Part shown: piece by piece, positions 1-11,812 of the stretch
How the letters are laid out: each line of letters opens with the position of its first letter
Numbering within the stretch: position 1 is the first letter of the stretch
Assembly: GCA_026122225.1 (NCBI GenBank)
Contig: JANEZZ010000799.1
Location: 1-64,000, forward strand
From: Heloderma charlesbogerti
Taxonomy: Eukaryota > Chordata > Lepidosauria > Squamata > Helodermatidae
Reading direction: 5' to 3'
DNA length: 64,000 nucleotides
Position numbers and translations under genes: made by a program
Notes under the pieces: generated by a model
What the model was told of the DNA's origin: nothing
The model's database searches: none
Seen by the model: the letters and a program-made list of their open reading frames with translations, nothing else

Positions 1-900
1 TTTTTGACCTATGCCCATCTTTGGAGGGCAGCGAGAAGACAAATACTCGCGACAACAGGAATTGGGTTGAAGGAAGCAGATTGAATAGGACTATGTTGAT
101 GGGGGAATACAGCCCACAGGGGATGGGGCCAGAAGGTCGTGAAACAAAATTAAATGGAGTGGAGGGAGGGGTTGTGGGGGATTGCTGTGAGAAAATTGCC
201 CTCTGTTCTCAGAGATCTACGATCAGATTCTATATGGCGCAGGTATGGATTGTGTCCACACAGTAGGATTTGATGGGTTTCTTCTGTTGGGACCATGGTA
301 AGGGAGGAAATTGGAATAAGGCAAATGAAGAATGTGATAACTAATCGGGAATTTCTTTTTTTTTTTGGACGCTAGTTTTGATTTTAGAGTTTGTCGGTGT
401 CTGCGTGGTGTCATCATTTGCGGAAACTTGGGTTTGGCGCAGAACTTTGAATTCGAGTGGTGGTCTTTTTTGGGACTACCGCTAGATAGCGCGCTTTCTG
501 CTCCAATAGTGTGGGGCAGAACAGATGTGGGCTGGAAATGGATTTTGGTGTGGCGGTATCTAACTTGGGCTCGCAATGGCCTTTCGGGAGGGGCGTTGAA
601 ATGCCGATGTGCCGAAGAGACTTCCTCGACCTTCCCCCCTCGCTTCTTCTCTGCAAACCATAACCAAGTGAGGAGGCAGAATGTATGTGGGAAGGGTCGC
701 CCCAGAAGGGGAAAGCAGATGTAAGTAATGTAGTGCGGCGATTTCGAGGGTATTTTAGAGTGTATGTTGGCGGCAACCGCACCAGATGAGCGGAAAGATA
801 TGACCTGTTGATCAGAATAAGTTGCGCCCCGTGATGGGCCCTCCACCCATGGGGACAGAGCTTGTGAGGAGTGGGCGGGGAACTGAATTGATGTGGCAAT
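1..900. other. No recognised feature
   Basis: I see no repeat family, exon or RNA gene here. Reading frames occur on both strands but resemble nothing known to me and overlap one another. Confidence 0.4.
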
Positions 901-939
901 TAGTAAATGTTGTTAGGTTTTGTTTGATTGTTTAAAAAT

Positions 940-1190
940 AATTATAAATATTAAAAAAAAATAAAATATTATTTAATAAAAAACTAAAAAAAATATTTTT
1001 AATATTTTTTCAAAAATATAAACTTATTATATCATGTAAAAAAAAAAAAATATAAAAATTAAAAAGTTATTAATAAAACAATAATTTTATTTTTAGTTTT
1101 GTAGAAGAAGTATTTTGCATAAAAAAATAGAAAATAATAAAAACTAAAATTTAATTATTTTTATTTTTTTTTTTTTTTTTCTTATTTTTA
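940..1190. repeat. AT-only low-complexity block
   Basis: Almost entirely A and T, with poly-A runs in the first half and a long poly-T run near 1165-1180. No coding potential. It marks the start of a compositionally abnormal stretch. Confidence 0.8.
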
Positions 1191-1240
1191 TGAGGCTCCA
1201 CAGAAATGGCCTTTTGAAAGTGATTTGTGGCTTTTAAATT

Positions 1241-1610
1241 TTAGTGTTTTTTTGATTGTTTTTATTTTTAAGTGTATTTGTGAAAATTGTTAGTTAATGG
1301 ATTTATGAACTTTTAGGAATGTTATTATGATGTAGGAAGTTTTTTTATTTTAAGTAATACAAAAAATATTTTGTATTATTTGGAGTTGTTTGTAGTTGAA
1401 TTTGTTTTAGTAGATATAGTTTTGGGTTGAGGGTGTAGTGTGTTAATGTTTAGTTTAGATGAAAAAAATTCGATGGGTGGAGAAATGGTTCGAAAGTACT
1501 AGTTTTTTAAAAGTGTGGGGGGGCATGATATGGGATGTATGATATGAGACTGTTGGTTTTTGAGGATAAAGATTGAAAGGAAATGAAGTAGAAACTTTTT
1601 AGTTGTGAGT
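1241..1610. other. Cytosine-depleted block
   Basis: In about 370 bases I count roughly eight C before a short C run at the right edge, while G is common. The interval 1381-1440 has no C at all. This strand bias is unlike the rest of the window. It may be real strand-specific C loss or a poorly resolved assembly segment. No feature was recognised here or from 1611 to 2430. Confidence 0.6.
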
Positions 1611-2436
1611 TAGTTCCCCCCGACCTGGATAACCCTACTTAGAGTTCTTGCTTGTGTTTGGTCTCGCCCTGCTGATCGCTTTGTCCCGATTTTCCCTATG
1701 TTGATAACTGAACTTGTGGAGTTAAATATTGGCGTAGAATGTTTAGTAAGTAAGGGCTTGTCTAGGAGTAGAATGTCGCCTTCCCGCCCCCCCCGCCCCT
1801 GAAAAGGGAGATGATTTAGAAAAAAAATAGTAATAGGTCTGGGAGGGGGTGAGATAGGTTTCTAGTGTCGCTGTTGTGATTTGAAGAAGGGTGGTGTATA
1901 GTGAGAGGGGTCCTAATGGCGGTGGGAAACAATTAAGTAATTGTAGCTGTGTGGATTACTGTCCATGAATTTGGTAGAGAGTAGATGATTCAGAATTGGA
2001 GAATGGGGGAAAAAAGTGATTAATTAATAGAGATATAGATAGGAGTAAGGGGAAGGGAATAAGGATTGTAAAATGAAAAATACTGGATGTACCTAGAGTT
2101 CAGCCCTGGAGTAGGATATGCACCCACCAGCGCGATGGTTTAGAGAAAGAGGAGAGAAAGAATAGTTCGCTGCGCCCCCGTGAATTGCTTCTCTGGATCG
2201 ACCCTAGGACATAAGGCAGAGAATTTTGGTTTTTTTGATGACCGTGATTCTATATATAATTGTTTGGATAGGAGTCCTGTGTTTAGGTCGTGTGCTGGTA
2301 ATGGTTGTTATAGGTGTAAGCAGATATAATTGGGATCGAGAGAGGATGAAGTTCGCGGTGGCTGCTGGGAATAAAACAGGTTTGTGCGGCGATGAGTATG
2401 AGTTGGGTGGTTGTTGGGTGGTTTCCGCCCCCACCG

Positions 2437-2718
2437 CCCCCCCCCCCCCCCCAGTTTTGGTAGTTTCGGGATGGTGGGGTGGGGGGGGATGGCTCAGTGA
2501 GGGGTTTGCTCGGCGGGGGTAACCAATACAAAGTATACTGCTTGTGTGTTGATTCTTTGGCTTAGAGTGTAGTGATGTGCATAGAAGGATGTTGAGGCGC
2601 CCCCCCCTCCCCCCTAACATGCAGGTTTTTTTAGGGGTTTCGGCAGGGTGTTCTAACTGTGTTGCGGAGACCGTTTTGCAGTTTGTGGGGGGTGGTTCCC
2701 CCCCCCCCCCCCCCCCCC
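2437..2718. repeat. Two poly-C tracts in G/C-skewed sequence
   Basis: Runs of C occur at 2437-2452 and 2698-2718, the second 21 bases long, with further C and G runs between. Chance reading frames on both strands encode Pro or Gly runs here and are not credible genes. Such tracts are prone to length error. Confidence 0.75.
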
Positions 2719-2820
2719 GGATTATTTTGATGCCGCCATATTTCGGGTGTAGATTGATTAATAGGTTTAAACGGGTGATTAACTGTTCAAACCATCCTTG
2801 TTCAATTTCATATCCCTGAA

Positions 2821-2884
2821 ATGAAAAGGACTCCTCTCTGTCCGCTCTTCGAGACATCGCGGACAGGGAGGAGTCCCTTTTCAT
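2821..2884. other. Strong 26-bp inverted repeat (hairpin)
   Basis: Arms at 2821-2845 and 2859-2884 pair with one bulged base and one mismatch around a 13-base loop. The arms hold the complementary blocks ACTCCTC and GAGGAGT. The size fits a small-RNA precursor hairpin or a residual foldback element. No repeat family was recognised around it, and nothing is recognised in 2885-3430. Confidence 0.65.
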
Positions 2885-3436
2885 CTCTCCCATGCTTTTA
2901 AAGCGGGAGTGGGCAGAAGGTAGATTAGGAGGAACTGGTAGATCTCTGGCTGCTTTGCAGTAAATCATCAAGGATTTCTGACTCCCAGTTTTCTTTTAAC
3001 AATAGCAACAATCTCCCGCACCCCCACGCCTCCCAAATTAGGCTGCTAAAACTTAGCTTGGAGAGAAAGTAGGAATGGATTTTGTGTGTGAAAGGGTTGC
3101 GAGCTCAGTTTTTGCACTGAAAAGAAATCCTTGAGCTGCGATGCTCTCAGACATGCCCTGCAGTTGGGGCATCAAGGCGGTAAGGCCATGTTGCAGGCAC
3201 ACACTAGTCTTTCTTGCCACGGCTGTGCCTGCCTTGTGCTTGCCATGTGCATCTCTGCCTAGCAGGGCCAGCGTCAAGGGTAGGTATGGTCGGGCTCCTG
3301 CCAAGAGCCATGCCCCAGCAGGGGCCCGCTGATGACAGTGGTGGGGAGGAGGAGGAGCATTAGATGCCACAGCCTGCTTGCTCACTGGCTCACCAAGGGC
3401 CCTCGAACATCTGGACCCGAGATGCGCTTGGAGCAC

Positions 3437-3830
3437 GCCCAGCTCCAGGTTTCTGAGGGCCGCTGGGCAAGACACCCTCACTGGGCCCCCTCCCTTCTCC
3501 CTGCCGTGGTCACCAGCTCCTCCTCCTCTTTCCCATCATCCCTGCCACTTGCTTGCTTGACGGGCAGAGCGCCAGGGGGCAAGCAGGCCATGGCATCTCC
3601 TCTCCTCCTTGCCACCACCCTTGTCTGGGCCAGAGTGAGAGGCGGGGAACAAGCAGGCTGCAGTAGTGGAGAGGAGGAGCAAGTCCAGGGGGCTCTGGCC
3701 TATGGCCCCTGCCCACAGCCAGTTTGACAGGTGCCCGCCACACCTACCCTTGTCACTGGTCCTGACGAGGGTGGGCTACTGTGCTTGTCCATGGGCTACC
3801 CTTTCCTCTCCACCAAGGTGGCCACCCAGC
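3437..3830 (+). repeat. GC-rich interspersed repeat R3, copy 1
   Basis: Shares a long colinear run with 36058-36420 and 62395-62740. Common landmarks are GGGCAAGACACCC, GCTTGCTTG followed by CAGGCAGA or GGGCAGA, and AGGAGCAAGTCC. Class unknown. Open frames in it are by-products of high GC. Confidence 0.6.
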
Positions 3831-4408
3831 TCCAGCTGCTCAAGGGCCGGGTTGTTGTGATGGAGACCCCTCACCACTTTTGCTATCATGCTGCGTGTGC
3901 CCCCTTTCCCCCCCGCATTGCCATTTGGTAGGAAGATATACTACAGACATCATGAGCTATTTTAAAAGCTGTGAGAACTTAATCTTTACAAATGCACTGT
4001 GTCCGCATTGTAGAAGACCTACCTAGAGAGACCAGGGCCCAAGCTGCATGGCCGGCGTAGTCTGGAGCGAGAGCACATTGGGGTCATTTGCGACAGATGG
4101 CGCTGTCGCCAATCCACAGCCACCCCACTGCTTTCTGTCAGGGTGGAAACTGAGCCCATAGAGCCCCAGAGCAGTTCTGATTCTGAGGAAGAGCAACAAC
4201 CCTTGGGAGAGGAGCTCGCTCATCGCTCACAGGCACAGCGGCAGGGAGAAACTCCGCCCGCCGGCATTCCTGGGAGAGAGAGTGACCCTGGCAGCGAGAG
4301 AGTGGGGGAGGGGGCCTTGCTGGATGCTCGGCGCAGACGCAGGGAGCGGTGCCAGGTGGAGGGCACCAAGAGGAGGCGCTCTGCTCGCTGGCGCTAAAAC
4401 AACGGTCG

Positions 4409-4687
4409 TGTCCCGGGACCCAAGGGAAAGAGGGAGGACCTCTCCGTAGCCCATAAGTTCAGAGTCTTCCCACCCTTCTCCTTCAAACGGGGACCAACTG
4501 CTTTACCTGGAGCTTAGGCTACTCTGCTAACTACCCCAGTGCAATTCCTGGCTTAGTTGCTGGTGATTAGCATCTGAAATAGTCATTAAGTTGTAAAAGG
4601 AATAAAGCCTTGGAAAGAATCCTTTTCATCTGTGTCTTGAGCTGGCTATTGGGGGGACTGTAAGAGGCAGCTAGGGTGTTCCCGACA
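4409..4687 (+). repeat. Possible LTR with poly-A signal
   Basis: The block opens with TGTCCCGG and closes with CCCGACA, giving short inverted TG..CA ends. AATAAA lies at 4601-4606, about 80 bases from the right edge, a typical R-U5 spacing. Just upstream, 4143-4397 is an acidic then Arg-rich reading frame that could be retroelement-derived. No second LTR or target duplication was found, so this is tentative. Confidence 0.4.
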
Positions 4688-4864
4688 CTTCCCTCTGGAG
4701 AAGGCGTGTTTTCGGAAAGTCTTTTGAGTGTGTCTTTTCCCCTTAAACGTGGCTCCTGTGCGGTTCCGCTGCAGTGTGCCCCTCCCCCCACATTAAATCC
4801 TTGGCATGCCTCTGTGACCTGGCTGTGACATGGTCAAGGGGTGGGGCACACTGGGGGGGGTTCC

Positions 4865-5110
4865 CCCATTCCCCCCATTCGCAGTAGGGTGCTTTTGGGC
4901 GCAGGCTTTCTTGCCCACTTAGCTCTGCTTCACACTGTGTCACCCTTTCACTATAGTGCTGTTTTCCCATTCAGAATATGTGACCTAGTGCAGTAGCTGC
5001 TTTACCCATTCACAGTATGCAGCCTGTTTTTCCCATTCACCATAGCACAGTAGCTGTTTCACCCATTCAGATCATGTAGTGTGTTTTCCCCATTCGCAAT
5101 AGTGCCGTAT
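4865..5110. repeat. Degenerate minisatellite with CCCATTC units
   Basis: CCCATTC or CCATTCG recurs at irregular spacing of about 27-40 bases, followed each time by variants of TAGTGCAGTAGCTG or TGTTTT. At least five units are visible. From 5111 to 5554 I recognise nothing. Confidence 0.55.
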
Positions 5111-5554
5111 CTTTAATCTAGTGCAATATCCCAATGGTGGATGAGAGGGGAGAGGTGTGGGGGAAACTACAGGGGCTTAATTCAGTGCTTCCAGTACTGA
5201 GCAGGGGAGTGTCGTGGACAGGGGCAGGGAACAAGCCTTTCTCGTTTGCTGAGCAGCACCTATGGGGTTGATGAAGTTCAGTTCTACTCTGCTCGCCCAG
5301 CCCCGAAGTATGAGGGTTTCAAGTGCTGTGTGACCCGTGACAGCAGTTTTTTAAGGTAGCGCGCTTCTCTTGCTTCGTGTGCCCTGATGGACCAAAGCAA
5401 TTTCATGGAAATCTAGATGTAACCAGAAAGCACTTCTCATTCTGCTTCCATGTAGATTGGGCCCAGGATAGGCAATGACATGCAAATCAGAACAGAGTGA
5501 TATCTAGGAAGACTGGGTGAGAAATCTGTCCAGTTTGCATTTCTGTGTGAATCA

Positions 5555-5990
5555 CAGCTCAGTTATCCTTTGTAATTTGCACTTCTCCAAATTTTGTGAT
5601 GGAGTTCTCCAGTAAAGCATTTGCATCAAAATGCATGTATTAGAGAAAAGTGTGCACGTACAGCGTTCCATGCACCTCGGTGTTCAGTCATGCCGGCCAC
5701 ATGACCACGGAAGCGTCTTCGGACAGCGCTGGCTCTTCGGCTTAGAAACGGGGATGAGCACCGCACCCTAGAGTCGGACACGACTGGTTGGGGACACCTT
5801 TACCTTTTATTAGTGTGCATATATTACTGCAGGTATGTATTGCATCTGGGTTGTGCACATGGGTGAGAATTTCATTTTGGTTCATTTTTGATAAAGTTTA
5901 CCAACATTTGCAAAGTTCTTCATATTCAAGAGGGAAACGACTTGAGATTTTAAAAATGCGAATGCAGGAGAAAGCAAAATGGACGGATTC
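5555..5990 (-). mobile_element. hAT-B copy, interrupted by a SINE
   Basis: The reverse complement matches the interior of the complete copy at 48856-49289, including the TTTGCACTTCTC and GAGTTCTCC landmarks. The right half also matches 11480-11645. The copy is split by the SINE at 5659-5811. Terminal sequences are not intact. Confidence 0.5.
5659..5811 (+). mobile_element. 5'-truncated tRNA-type SINE with BovB-like tail
   Basis: About 150 bases differ at roughly one position from the 3' part of the complete SINE at 45638-45972. The tail contains AGAGTCGGACACGACT, which also occurs near the 3' end of the BovB element in this window. AGTGTGCA flanks it at 5649-5656 and 5812-5819 and is the likely target duplication. 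The close match suggests recent activity of the family. Confidence 0.85.
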
Positions 5991-7091
5991 AATCGTCCCT
6001 ACGGTCTGCCAGGGACCCAGTGAGGAAAAGCCTAGTCCCTGCTCTCCACAGGAGAAGGTGAAAAGCGAAGGGCACATGACAGAGCTGGCTGCCCTGGCCA
6101 GGGAACAGCGTGCCCCCAGGCACGCCAGCGCCTCTAATCAGTGGCACTGGCTTGAAGGGAAGGGAAGGCCGGGCTGGTGCTCTCATGTGACATTAAAAAG
6201 GACAAGTGGTCTGTCGGGGGAAGAAAGTTGTGGTGCAGGAATTCCCCCTCCTCTAGATCAAATAGACAGCAACATTGCAGCCTGCTTTTTGTGGGCAAGT
6301 GAAGTCAGTGGAGGAGGATTTCTTCTGAGGCTGTGTTGCTAAGGCATGGTGTCACATCCTTTGGTAGAAAAAGTAGTCGCTGCCTCTCTTTTCCCTGCCT
6401 ACCTTCCCGAGAGAGTGGGAGGGGTGGTGGTGTAGAGAGGTTTGCCTTATTTTGGTATGTCTACACCCAGGCATGCCCTTTCTGCATGAAAATGCAGGCT
6501 ACACTGCAAATTCCACTGTATGTTTCTAGAGACGTTTGGTCTCTGGAAACATCTCTGGCCTGGAGTGCCCAAGGACATACAGCTGCCATTTCCTCGTATG
6601 CACAAGTGTGGTAGCCAAAGAAGTCTGTGAGCTGCCCAGGGAACAGGTGTCGACAGGCAGCCATATCAAGGTGGTAAGTACAGGAATAAGCAGTGATCTC
6701 AGTGAGGACAAAATGGGATATTGAATAAAGCAAAAGGACTAAGGCAGAAGTGTGAAGACTGTTATTGTGCAGCTCTGGGTTGCGTGAGGTTGAGTTCCAG
6801 CCGCCAATGCTGCAGGGGCTTGCTAGTGCTGTGACTGGGATGGCGCCCAGCGGCGCTCTAGGAGGAGCACCGTTTTGGAGCAGTGGTTCATCACATGAAG
6901 CCCGCCCATACCGTCGCCATGATTTGCATGCTCACAGTGGCCAGGAAGAGGCGCGCTGCTATCACGCAAATTGCAACCGCAGCGTGAATAATCCCCGTGC
7001 GGAGATGCCAGTTCCCACAAATGGAGGTGTCATAAGCCAGCCCAGCCCATAAACACGCGGCATGAGGCTATACGACCTGGGGCACCACCTA
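5991..7091. other. No recognised feature
   Basis: Apparently unique sequence. The longest frame, 5788-6342, begins inside the SINE tail and is not a credible gene. Confidence 0.4.
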
Positions 7092-7505
7092 CAGGGTTGG
7101 GAACCTCAGGCACACTGCTCAAGCGCCCCCACTGTGCTCCTCCTGCGAGTGGGTGTGTGTGGGGTTTGAGCCAGGGGCCAGAAGCTTGGGCCCAGCAGCC
7201 AAATCTGCTCCTCCAGAGTTCCCCAGGCGGCCCCACCCCCTTCCCCTCACTGCTGGTCATTTGATGGCCTCCAGGCTTTCATGCAGTTTTCATCCCCATT
7301 CTGAGAGGTGGAAATGCCCCTCCTCTGTCCTGGCGATTGGAAGGAAGAGCTTGGAGGGACACCATGCTGGCATTCTTTGTTTTTTGTTTGCATTTTGGCC
7401 CCACCCCCTTTGCCTTCAACCCTGCCCACTGCTGGTATGTGGCCACTAAGAGCTTCCCCCAAATTGAACTCACCCTCAGGTTGAAAGAGGCTCAACAACT
7501 CCGAT
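7092..7505 (-). mobile_element. hAT-C copy, minus orientation
   Basis: Begins CAGGGTTGGGAACCTCAGG, a reversed hAT-C end, and runs through landmarks shared with 40833-41162 and 59428-59760: a Pro-rich GGCCCCACCCCC segment, GGAAATGCC, CACTGCTGG and AATTGAACT. The right end is degraded and no target duplication was found. Confidence 0.6.
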
Positions 7506-7663
7506 CTGCAGTGATGTTTCTTCATAGAAGTGCGTGACATGGAGCCCAGGGCCCTGTATGGATCTTTGGATAATTGAGGTCTTAGCTGAGTTGACCTGGG
7601 TCTGGTTGAGGGACTAGCAAGGACCAGGCCAGACCAGCCCCATTGCACAAGCAAGCTGAAGCA

Positions 7664-8095
7664 TGGGGATGGACAAATCTGTCAACTTTGGTTTCTCTCC
7701 GTTTCCCATTTTTCCAGTCTTCAGTTTGGCTCATCCCAAACTTTGAGAATTTCTCCGGATTTTTTAAGTCCAGTTTATCCTGAACTTTGATTGTTTTATT
7801 TAAGTTTGCACAAAAATTCATGACTATTTCTGTGCACATTTCTCCTAAGACACGCATTTTGCCTGATATAATGCACATTTTTGGTAAGCAGTTTTCCGAA
7901 TATAATGCATAGTTGAACATTATGTTCTCTAATATACACCTTTTGGTACACATTTTTGGATTGGAGAACTCCATCACAAAATTTGGAAAAGTGCAACTTT
8001 TGAAGTTAAACCAAGTTTCGATTCATATAGTAGTTGAAAAGTGTGAAATTAGATGAGTTCCCATTAAAATGTGAACAGAACGCAGTCCCTGGCGG
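7664..8095 (+). mobile_element. hAT-B copy, ends degraded
   Basis: Opens with GGGGATGGACAAATCTGTCAA and follows the complete copy at 48856-49289 almost base for base in order: TTTCTCTC, GTTTCCCATTTTTCC, TTCTCCTAA, ACATTTTTGG and AGAACTC. The right TAGGGATG-type end is missing and no target duplication is visible. Confidence 0.7.
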
Positions 8096-8575
8096 AGAGA
8101 TGTTTCCAGGCTGGCCAAGAGAGCAGATTGCAGCCACAGAGCACGCCCCAGATCCCTTGCAATGGCACAGTGTCGACAGTGCTCCATGTGAGAACAACCG
8201 GGGGACGTACCTCCCCATGGGGTGGCTGTGTGCCAAAGCTGGGCCCTCGTGGATTGGCTGTGGCAGCTGGGAGGTGACTGACTGCCCCGAGACTGCTGCC
8301 CAACCCCGAAGCAGGGGAAAGAGCCAGACCTGCCAGGAGCAGAGCACACCGTGGTGGACATGCTACATGCCAGGTAGCACAGCCAGAGCTAGATTGCCCT
8401 GGGCCAGGGAGGCCACTGACTGGAAGCCGGGAGCCCAGGCAAGTGGGCTGAGACCTGGGAAGTGTTTGCTGGCACTAAAGCTGGCCCGAACATTGTGTTG
8501 CCTACGGCAGAGTAACAATGGGCACTCTCCCCTCCACAGCCACTGATGACTATGCAGCTTCACAGACTGTCTAGA
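8096..8575. other. No recognised feature
   Basis: GC-moderate sequence with overlapping frames on both strands up to 170 codons. None looks like a known protein and no splice-flanked exon is evident. Confidence 0.4.
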
Positions 8576-8682
8576 CCAGCCTGGCGCCCTCCTGATGTGT
8601 TAGACTACAATTCCTACAATTCTAGTCTCTGGCCATCACAGCCACTGGCTGGCTGGAGACGATGGGGGCTGTAGTCCAATAC
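8576..8682. repeat. FB1 foldback repeat
   Basis: Contains CCAGCCTGGCGCCCTC, GACTACAATTCC and, inverted, GGCTGTAGTCCAA, the two arms of a short palindromic interspersed repeat found a dozen times in the window. The arms are partly degraded. Nothing recognised in 8683-9329. Confidence 0.65.
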
Positions 8683-9329
8683 CCATGTTATTTTGGCAAC
8701 TGAGGCAGAAAAAACCCACAAGCACCTCTCCCCTCCCCCCTGGCAGTAAAATACCATAATAATAAATTAAATAACCAACAATTTGCTGCCTTTTCATGAC
8801 ACCCCAAATCTGTTGAATCTACCGGAGCAGTCCCCATCTCACTCTGCCAAGTGGTAGGGCCGGTCCTGGCTGGCTCTTGGAAAGTGCCCAAGACGGTGAG
8901 GCTAAACCAGATCTCCCTCTCTTCCCCAGGAGGACAGAGGCACTTCTGAGCTCTCCTACTGAACATATGAGCCATTGAAAGGGTTCACTCTATGTACCTG
9001 TGACTTAGCTGGAAATAGAGACAATAAAACCCCCCAGAGTAAGTTGCTTACCTAAATCCTGCGTCATCAAGGTATGGAGCAACATTGGCAGTCCTTATAG
9101 CATCCTTTGCTGTGCTCTAAAGGATCCTGGGATGGCGCTCTCAGGCTGCGTGGAGGTTTAGGTCCTTTGATCCAATTAAATGATATGTAGGTTACAGTGA
9201 AATCTGTGAACGTCATTGACACATGCATGTTGACAACCCCAAATGGATGTCTGACAATTCAAGAGAGCTTGTCAGTGTTTGTGACCGTATGTCTGCAAGG
9301 TATGGAAATATATCTATATCTGTTTTGGA

Positions 9330-9560
9330 CACGTATGAAATTCATGGAGGAGAAGGCTATCAATGGCTACTAGTCCTGATGGCTATATACCAGTGCCTCC
9401 AGTATCAGGGGGACTTTGTGTCTGCACACCAGTTGCTGGGGAACATGAGCAGGTTGGTGCTATTGCACTCTTGTTCTCATTGTGGGCTACTCACAGGTAG
9501 CTGGTTGGCTACTGTGTGAACAGAATGCTGGACCAGAGGCCTGGCCAGCAGAGCTCTTCT
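9330..9560 (-). mobile_element. LINE 3'-end fragment, minus orientation
   Basis: GGAGGAGAAGGCTATCAATGG and later blocks are the reverse complement of 56108-56370, which carries the CTGGATCAGACCAAAGG landmark of an abundant squamate LINE-derived repeat, probably CR1-type. It ends near AGCAGAGCTCTTCTGATGTTCTT. Only non-coding 3' sequence is seen. Confidence 0.55.
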
Positions 9561-9828
9561 GATGTTCTTTGCCGGGCAACGGAATTGTCAGCCTGCATGT
9601 GTGAAGGTCAATATGTATCAAAGTTTGGAAGTTCACTGTGGTACTGTTTCCTTTTTTGAAAGTAGGATGTGTAATAAATGTGTGATCAATGGGAGCCATT
9701 CAGATCAGGAATTTAACCTCCATGCAAGATCATGCAAGCGACCATTACTTCTTCTCTATGGGGTAGTTCTGTTAACCAAGAGTTTGCCATTTTCATCCTT
9801 ATTACTAAGTAGTTTCACAAGCAGTTTA

Positions 9829-9907
9829 GAGCATGGTCATTGGCTGGCTGGGGGTGATGGGGATTGTAGTCCAACACATGTGGAGGGCACCACACCGGGG
9901 AAGGCTT
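9829..9907. repeat. FB1 foldback repeat, right arm
   Basis: GGATTGTAGTCCAACACATG followed by GGAGGGCACCA and GGGGAAGGC is the right half of FB1; the left arm is absent. A 12-base tandem unit (TTTGATCTTGTC) repeats almost three times just after it at 9911-9942. Confidence 0.65.
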
Positions 9908-9949
9908 CTTTTGTCTTTGATCTTGTCTTTGATCTTGTCTTTAACCTAG

Positions 9950-11479
9950 AAGCATTATTCCCTTCTTGAAAAAACTCCTTGCCTATCTCACCCACCCTTT
10001 CCCAGACAGAAGTGGCTGCTTTCCCCCATCTTGGAACGAATATCACCTCAAATAGACCAGTCAAACTGCCTCAGATAAATCCTCCTAAGGAGCTTAGGCT
10101 CCCCTTGCAATGAAAGCCTCCATCACATAAAGAACTTGTTCAGAACTGACACCCGGCTAGAGATGGCAGATCAAATGCGAAGGGTTTACCTACCTCTTCC
10201 TTCAGTGTGAATTGTTCTCCTAAATCTTGATAATGGAACACTTCTGACTGACTGTACCACATCATCTTGACATTTGGAATACAGATATATGAGAAGGATG
10301 TCATGTTAACAGAACACTACAACAGGCATACTTTGTCTTAGTTGATGGGAGAATCTCATCATAGAGAATAATTCATGCTGACAGAAAGAACTTGCAGATG
10401 GGCAATCTAAAATAGAGAAGTCATTACAGAAATTTATCTGACTGGCTGAGTGGACGTAACAGGCTGGGCAAGTCACTAAAAGGGGAGGGGAGGTGTATGG
10501 AAGGAAATTACTTTATTGGTATACACTCCAGATTACGCAGTTCTGATTTGGCTCAATGTAGAGTTTCGGCCGCAAAGAAAGAAGGAAGAAAGAGAGGGAG
10601 GGAGGGAAAACAAACAAACATAAACTCCTTGTTCAGATTTTTAAAATTAAAATGTAAATGTGACATTTTAGATGTGTTCTGATTTCTCCATCTTGTCCCT
10701 GTTCTTTGAATGCACACATTAGGAGCTCAAAACCTCTGTACCCCTATATTGAGGACATTTTACATGTATGTAAACTATGAAAAAGTATGAAAGCTATGAA
10801 AAAGTAAAGTTCCGAAACGTTACACTATGCCTGTTTTCATTATTCAAATCAGCTCCATGTTTTTCATTATTTCAGAGTGTTCTTCTTGGCAGTGTGATGT
10901 TCCTGGGCAAATTTCTCTCTGTCAAATAATTTTTTTTGACAGTTTTAAAAATTTATCCTATGATTTTACACTTCCGTTTCTGCACTTTTCTCTTAGTAAA
11001 ACATATGACAAATCAGGTACCCACATTATTTTAGAAGCTTTCTTGATTTAAGCATTTTTTCTCCTGACTGCCCACAGAAAAGGATACAAAAATACTCTGC
11101 TCATTTGATTCCTGAACAAGAACAAAAAAGAGGCATAGAATGAGGTGTGAAGTGAGGACCCCTTGCGGCCCCAGTGCCAGAATCCCAACGGCATTGGGAT
11201 TCCAGTTCTGTGCAGGCTTTTTTAAAAGGCCAACTGAGACATGATATGAGAGATCTTCAAACTGTTTTCCAATGTCTATTTTGTCTCTACTACTCATGGG
11301 GATGTCTGCAAATGTGATTAGAGGGGAAGAGGTGCTTAGTCCTTTCCCCATGGGTGGAGTTAAGTAAAAGGAAAGAAGTTTCTACACTTTTCTTTGTGCC
11401 ACTTAAAAAAAACAAATTGTCAGTCATTTCTCACTGTCCACCTTAGAGCCTGGGAGTCAGAGAGGAGAGTTTGGGACTG
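9950..11479. other. No recognised feature
   Basis: Mostly AT-moderate, apparently unique sequence with a short purine-rich run near 10580-10620. No coding frame is convincing. Confidence 0.4.
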
Positions 11480-11645
11480 GATGCTCACACCCATGGTTTT
11501 TGTAAGGCTGTGTGAGAATATTGTTTCAGTTTGGTTTTGATAAGTTTTCCCCAAATTAGCAAAGTTCTTCATATTCAGGACAAAAAGAACTTGAAATTTA
11601 TAAAACTCGAATGTGGGAGAAAGAAGAACTGACCAATCCACCCAC
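11480..11645 (-). mobile_element. hAT-B fragment, minus orientation
   Basis: GCAAAGTTCTTCATATTCA and AATGTGGGAGAAAG match the right part of the interrupted hAT-B copy at 5812-5990. No terminal sequence is left. Confidence 0.5.
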
Positions 11646-11812
11646 ATGCTCATCCAGATGGATGAGAAAGCCACATCCTCATCCAGAATGGGCAACAGGA
11701 CAAGAAAGGGACGGCCAGGACCTGTCCCTCCCCTCCCACTTATCTTTGTTGCTGCTCTGGGGAATGGAGAAAGGGAGGGGCCTCCCCCCCCCGAAACCTT
11801 GCATCCTGTTAT

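Noticed and set aside
1190..1610. Nuclear copy of mitochondrial DNA
   Set aside because: The C-poor strand recalls the bias of a mitochondrial strand, but I could not match any mitochondrial gene or tRNA.
2204..2971. 255-codon minus-strand frame as a gene
   Set aside because: It crosses two poly-C/poly-G tracts and a hairpin, encodes Gly and Pro runs, overlaps frames on the other strand and resembles no known protein.
4143..4397. Host exon with an acidic then basic protein
   Set aside because: It sits directly ahead of an LTR-like block and has no splice signals that I can support; retroelement origin is more likely.
8034..8546. 170-codon plus-strand frame as a gene
   Set aside because: It starts inside a hAT-B copy and has competing frames of similar length on the minus strand; no domain is visible.
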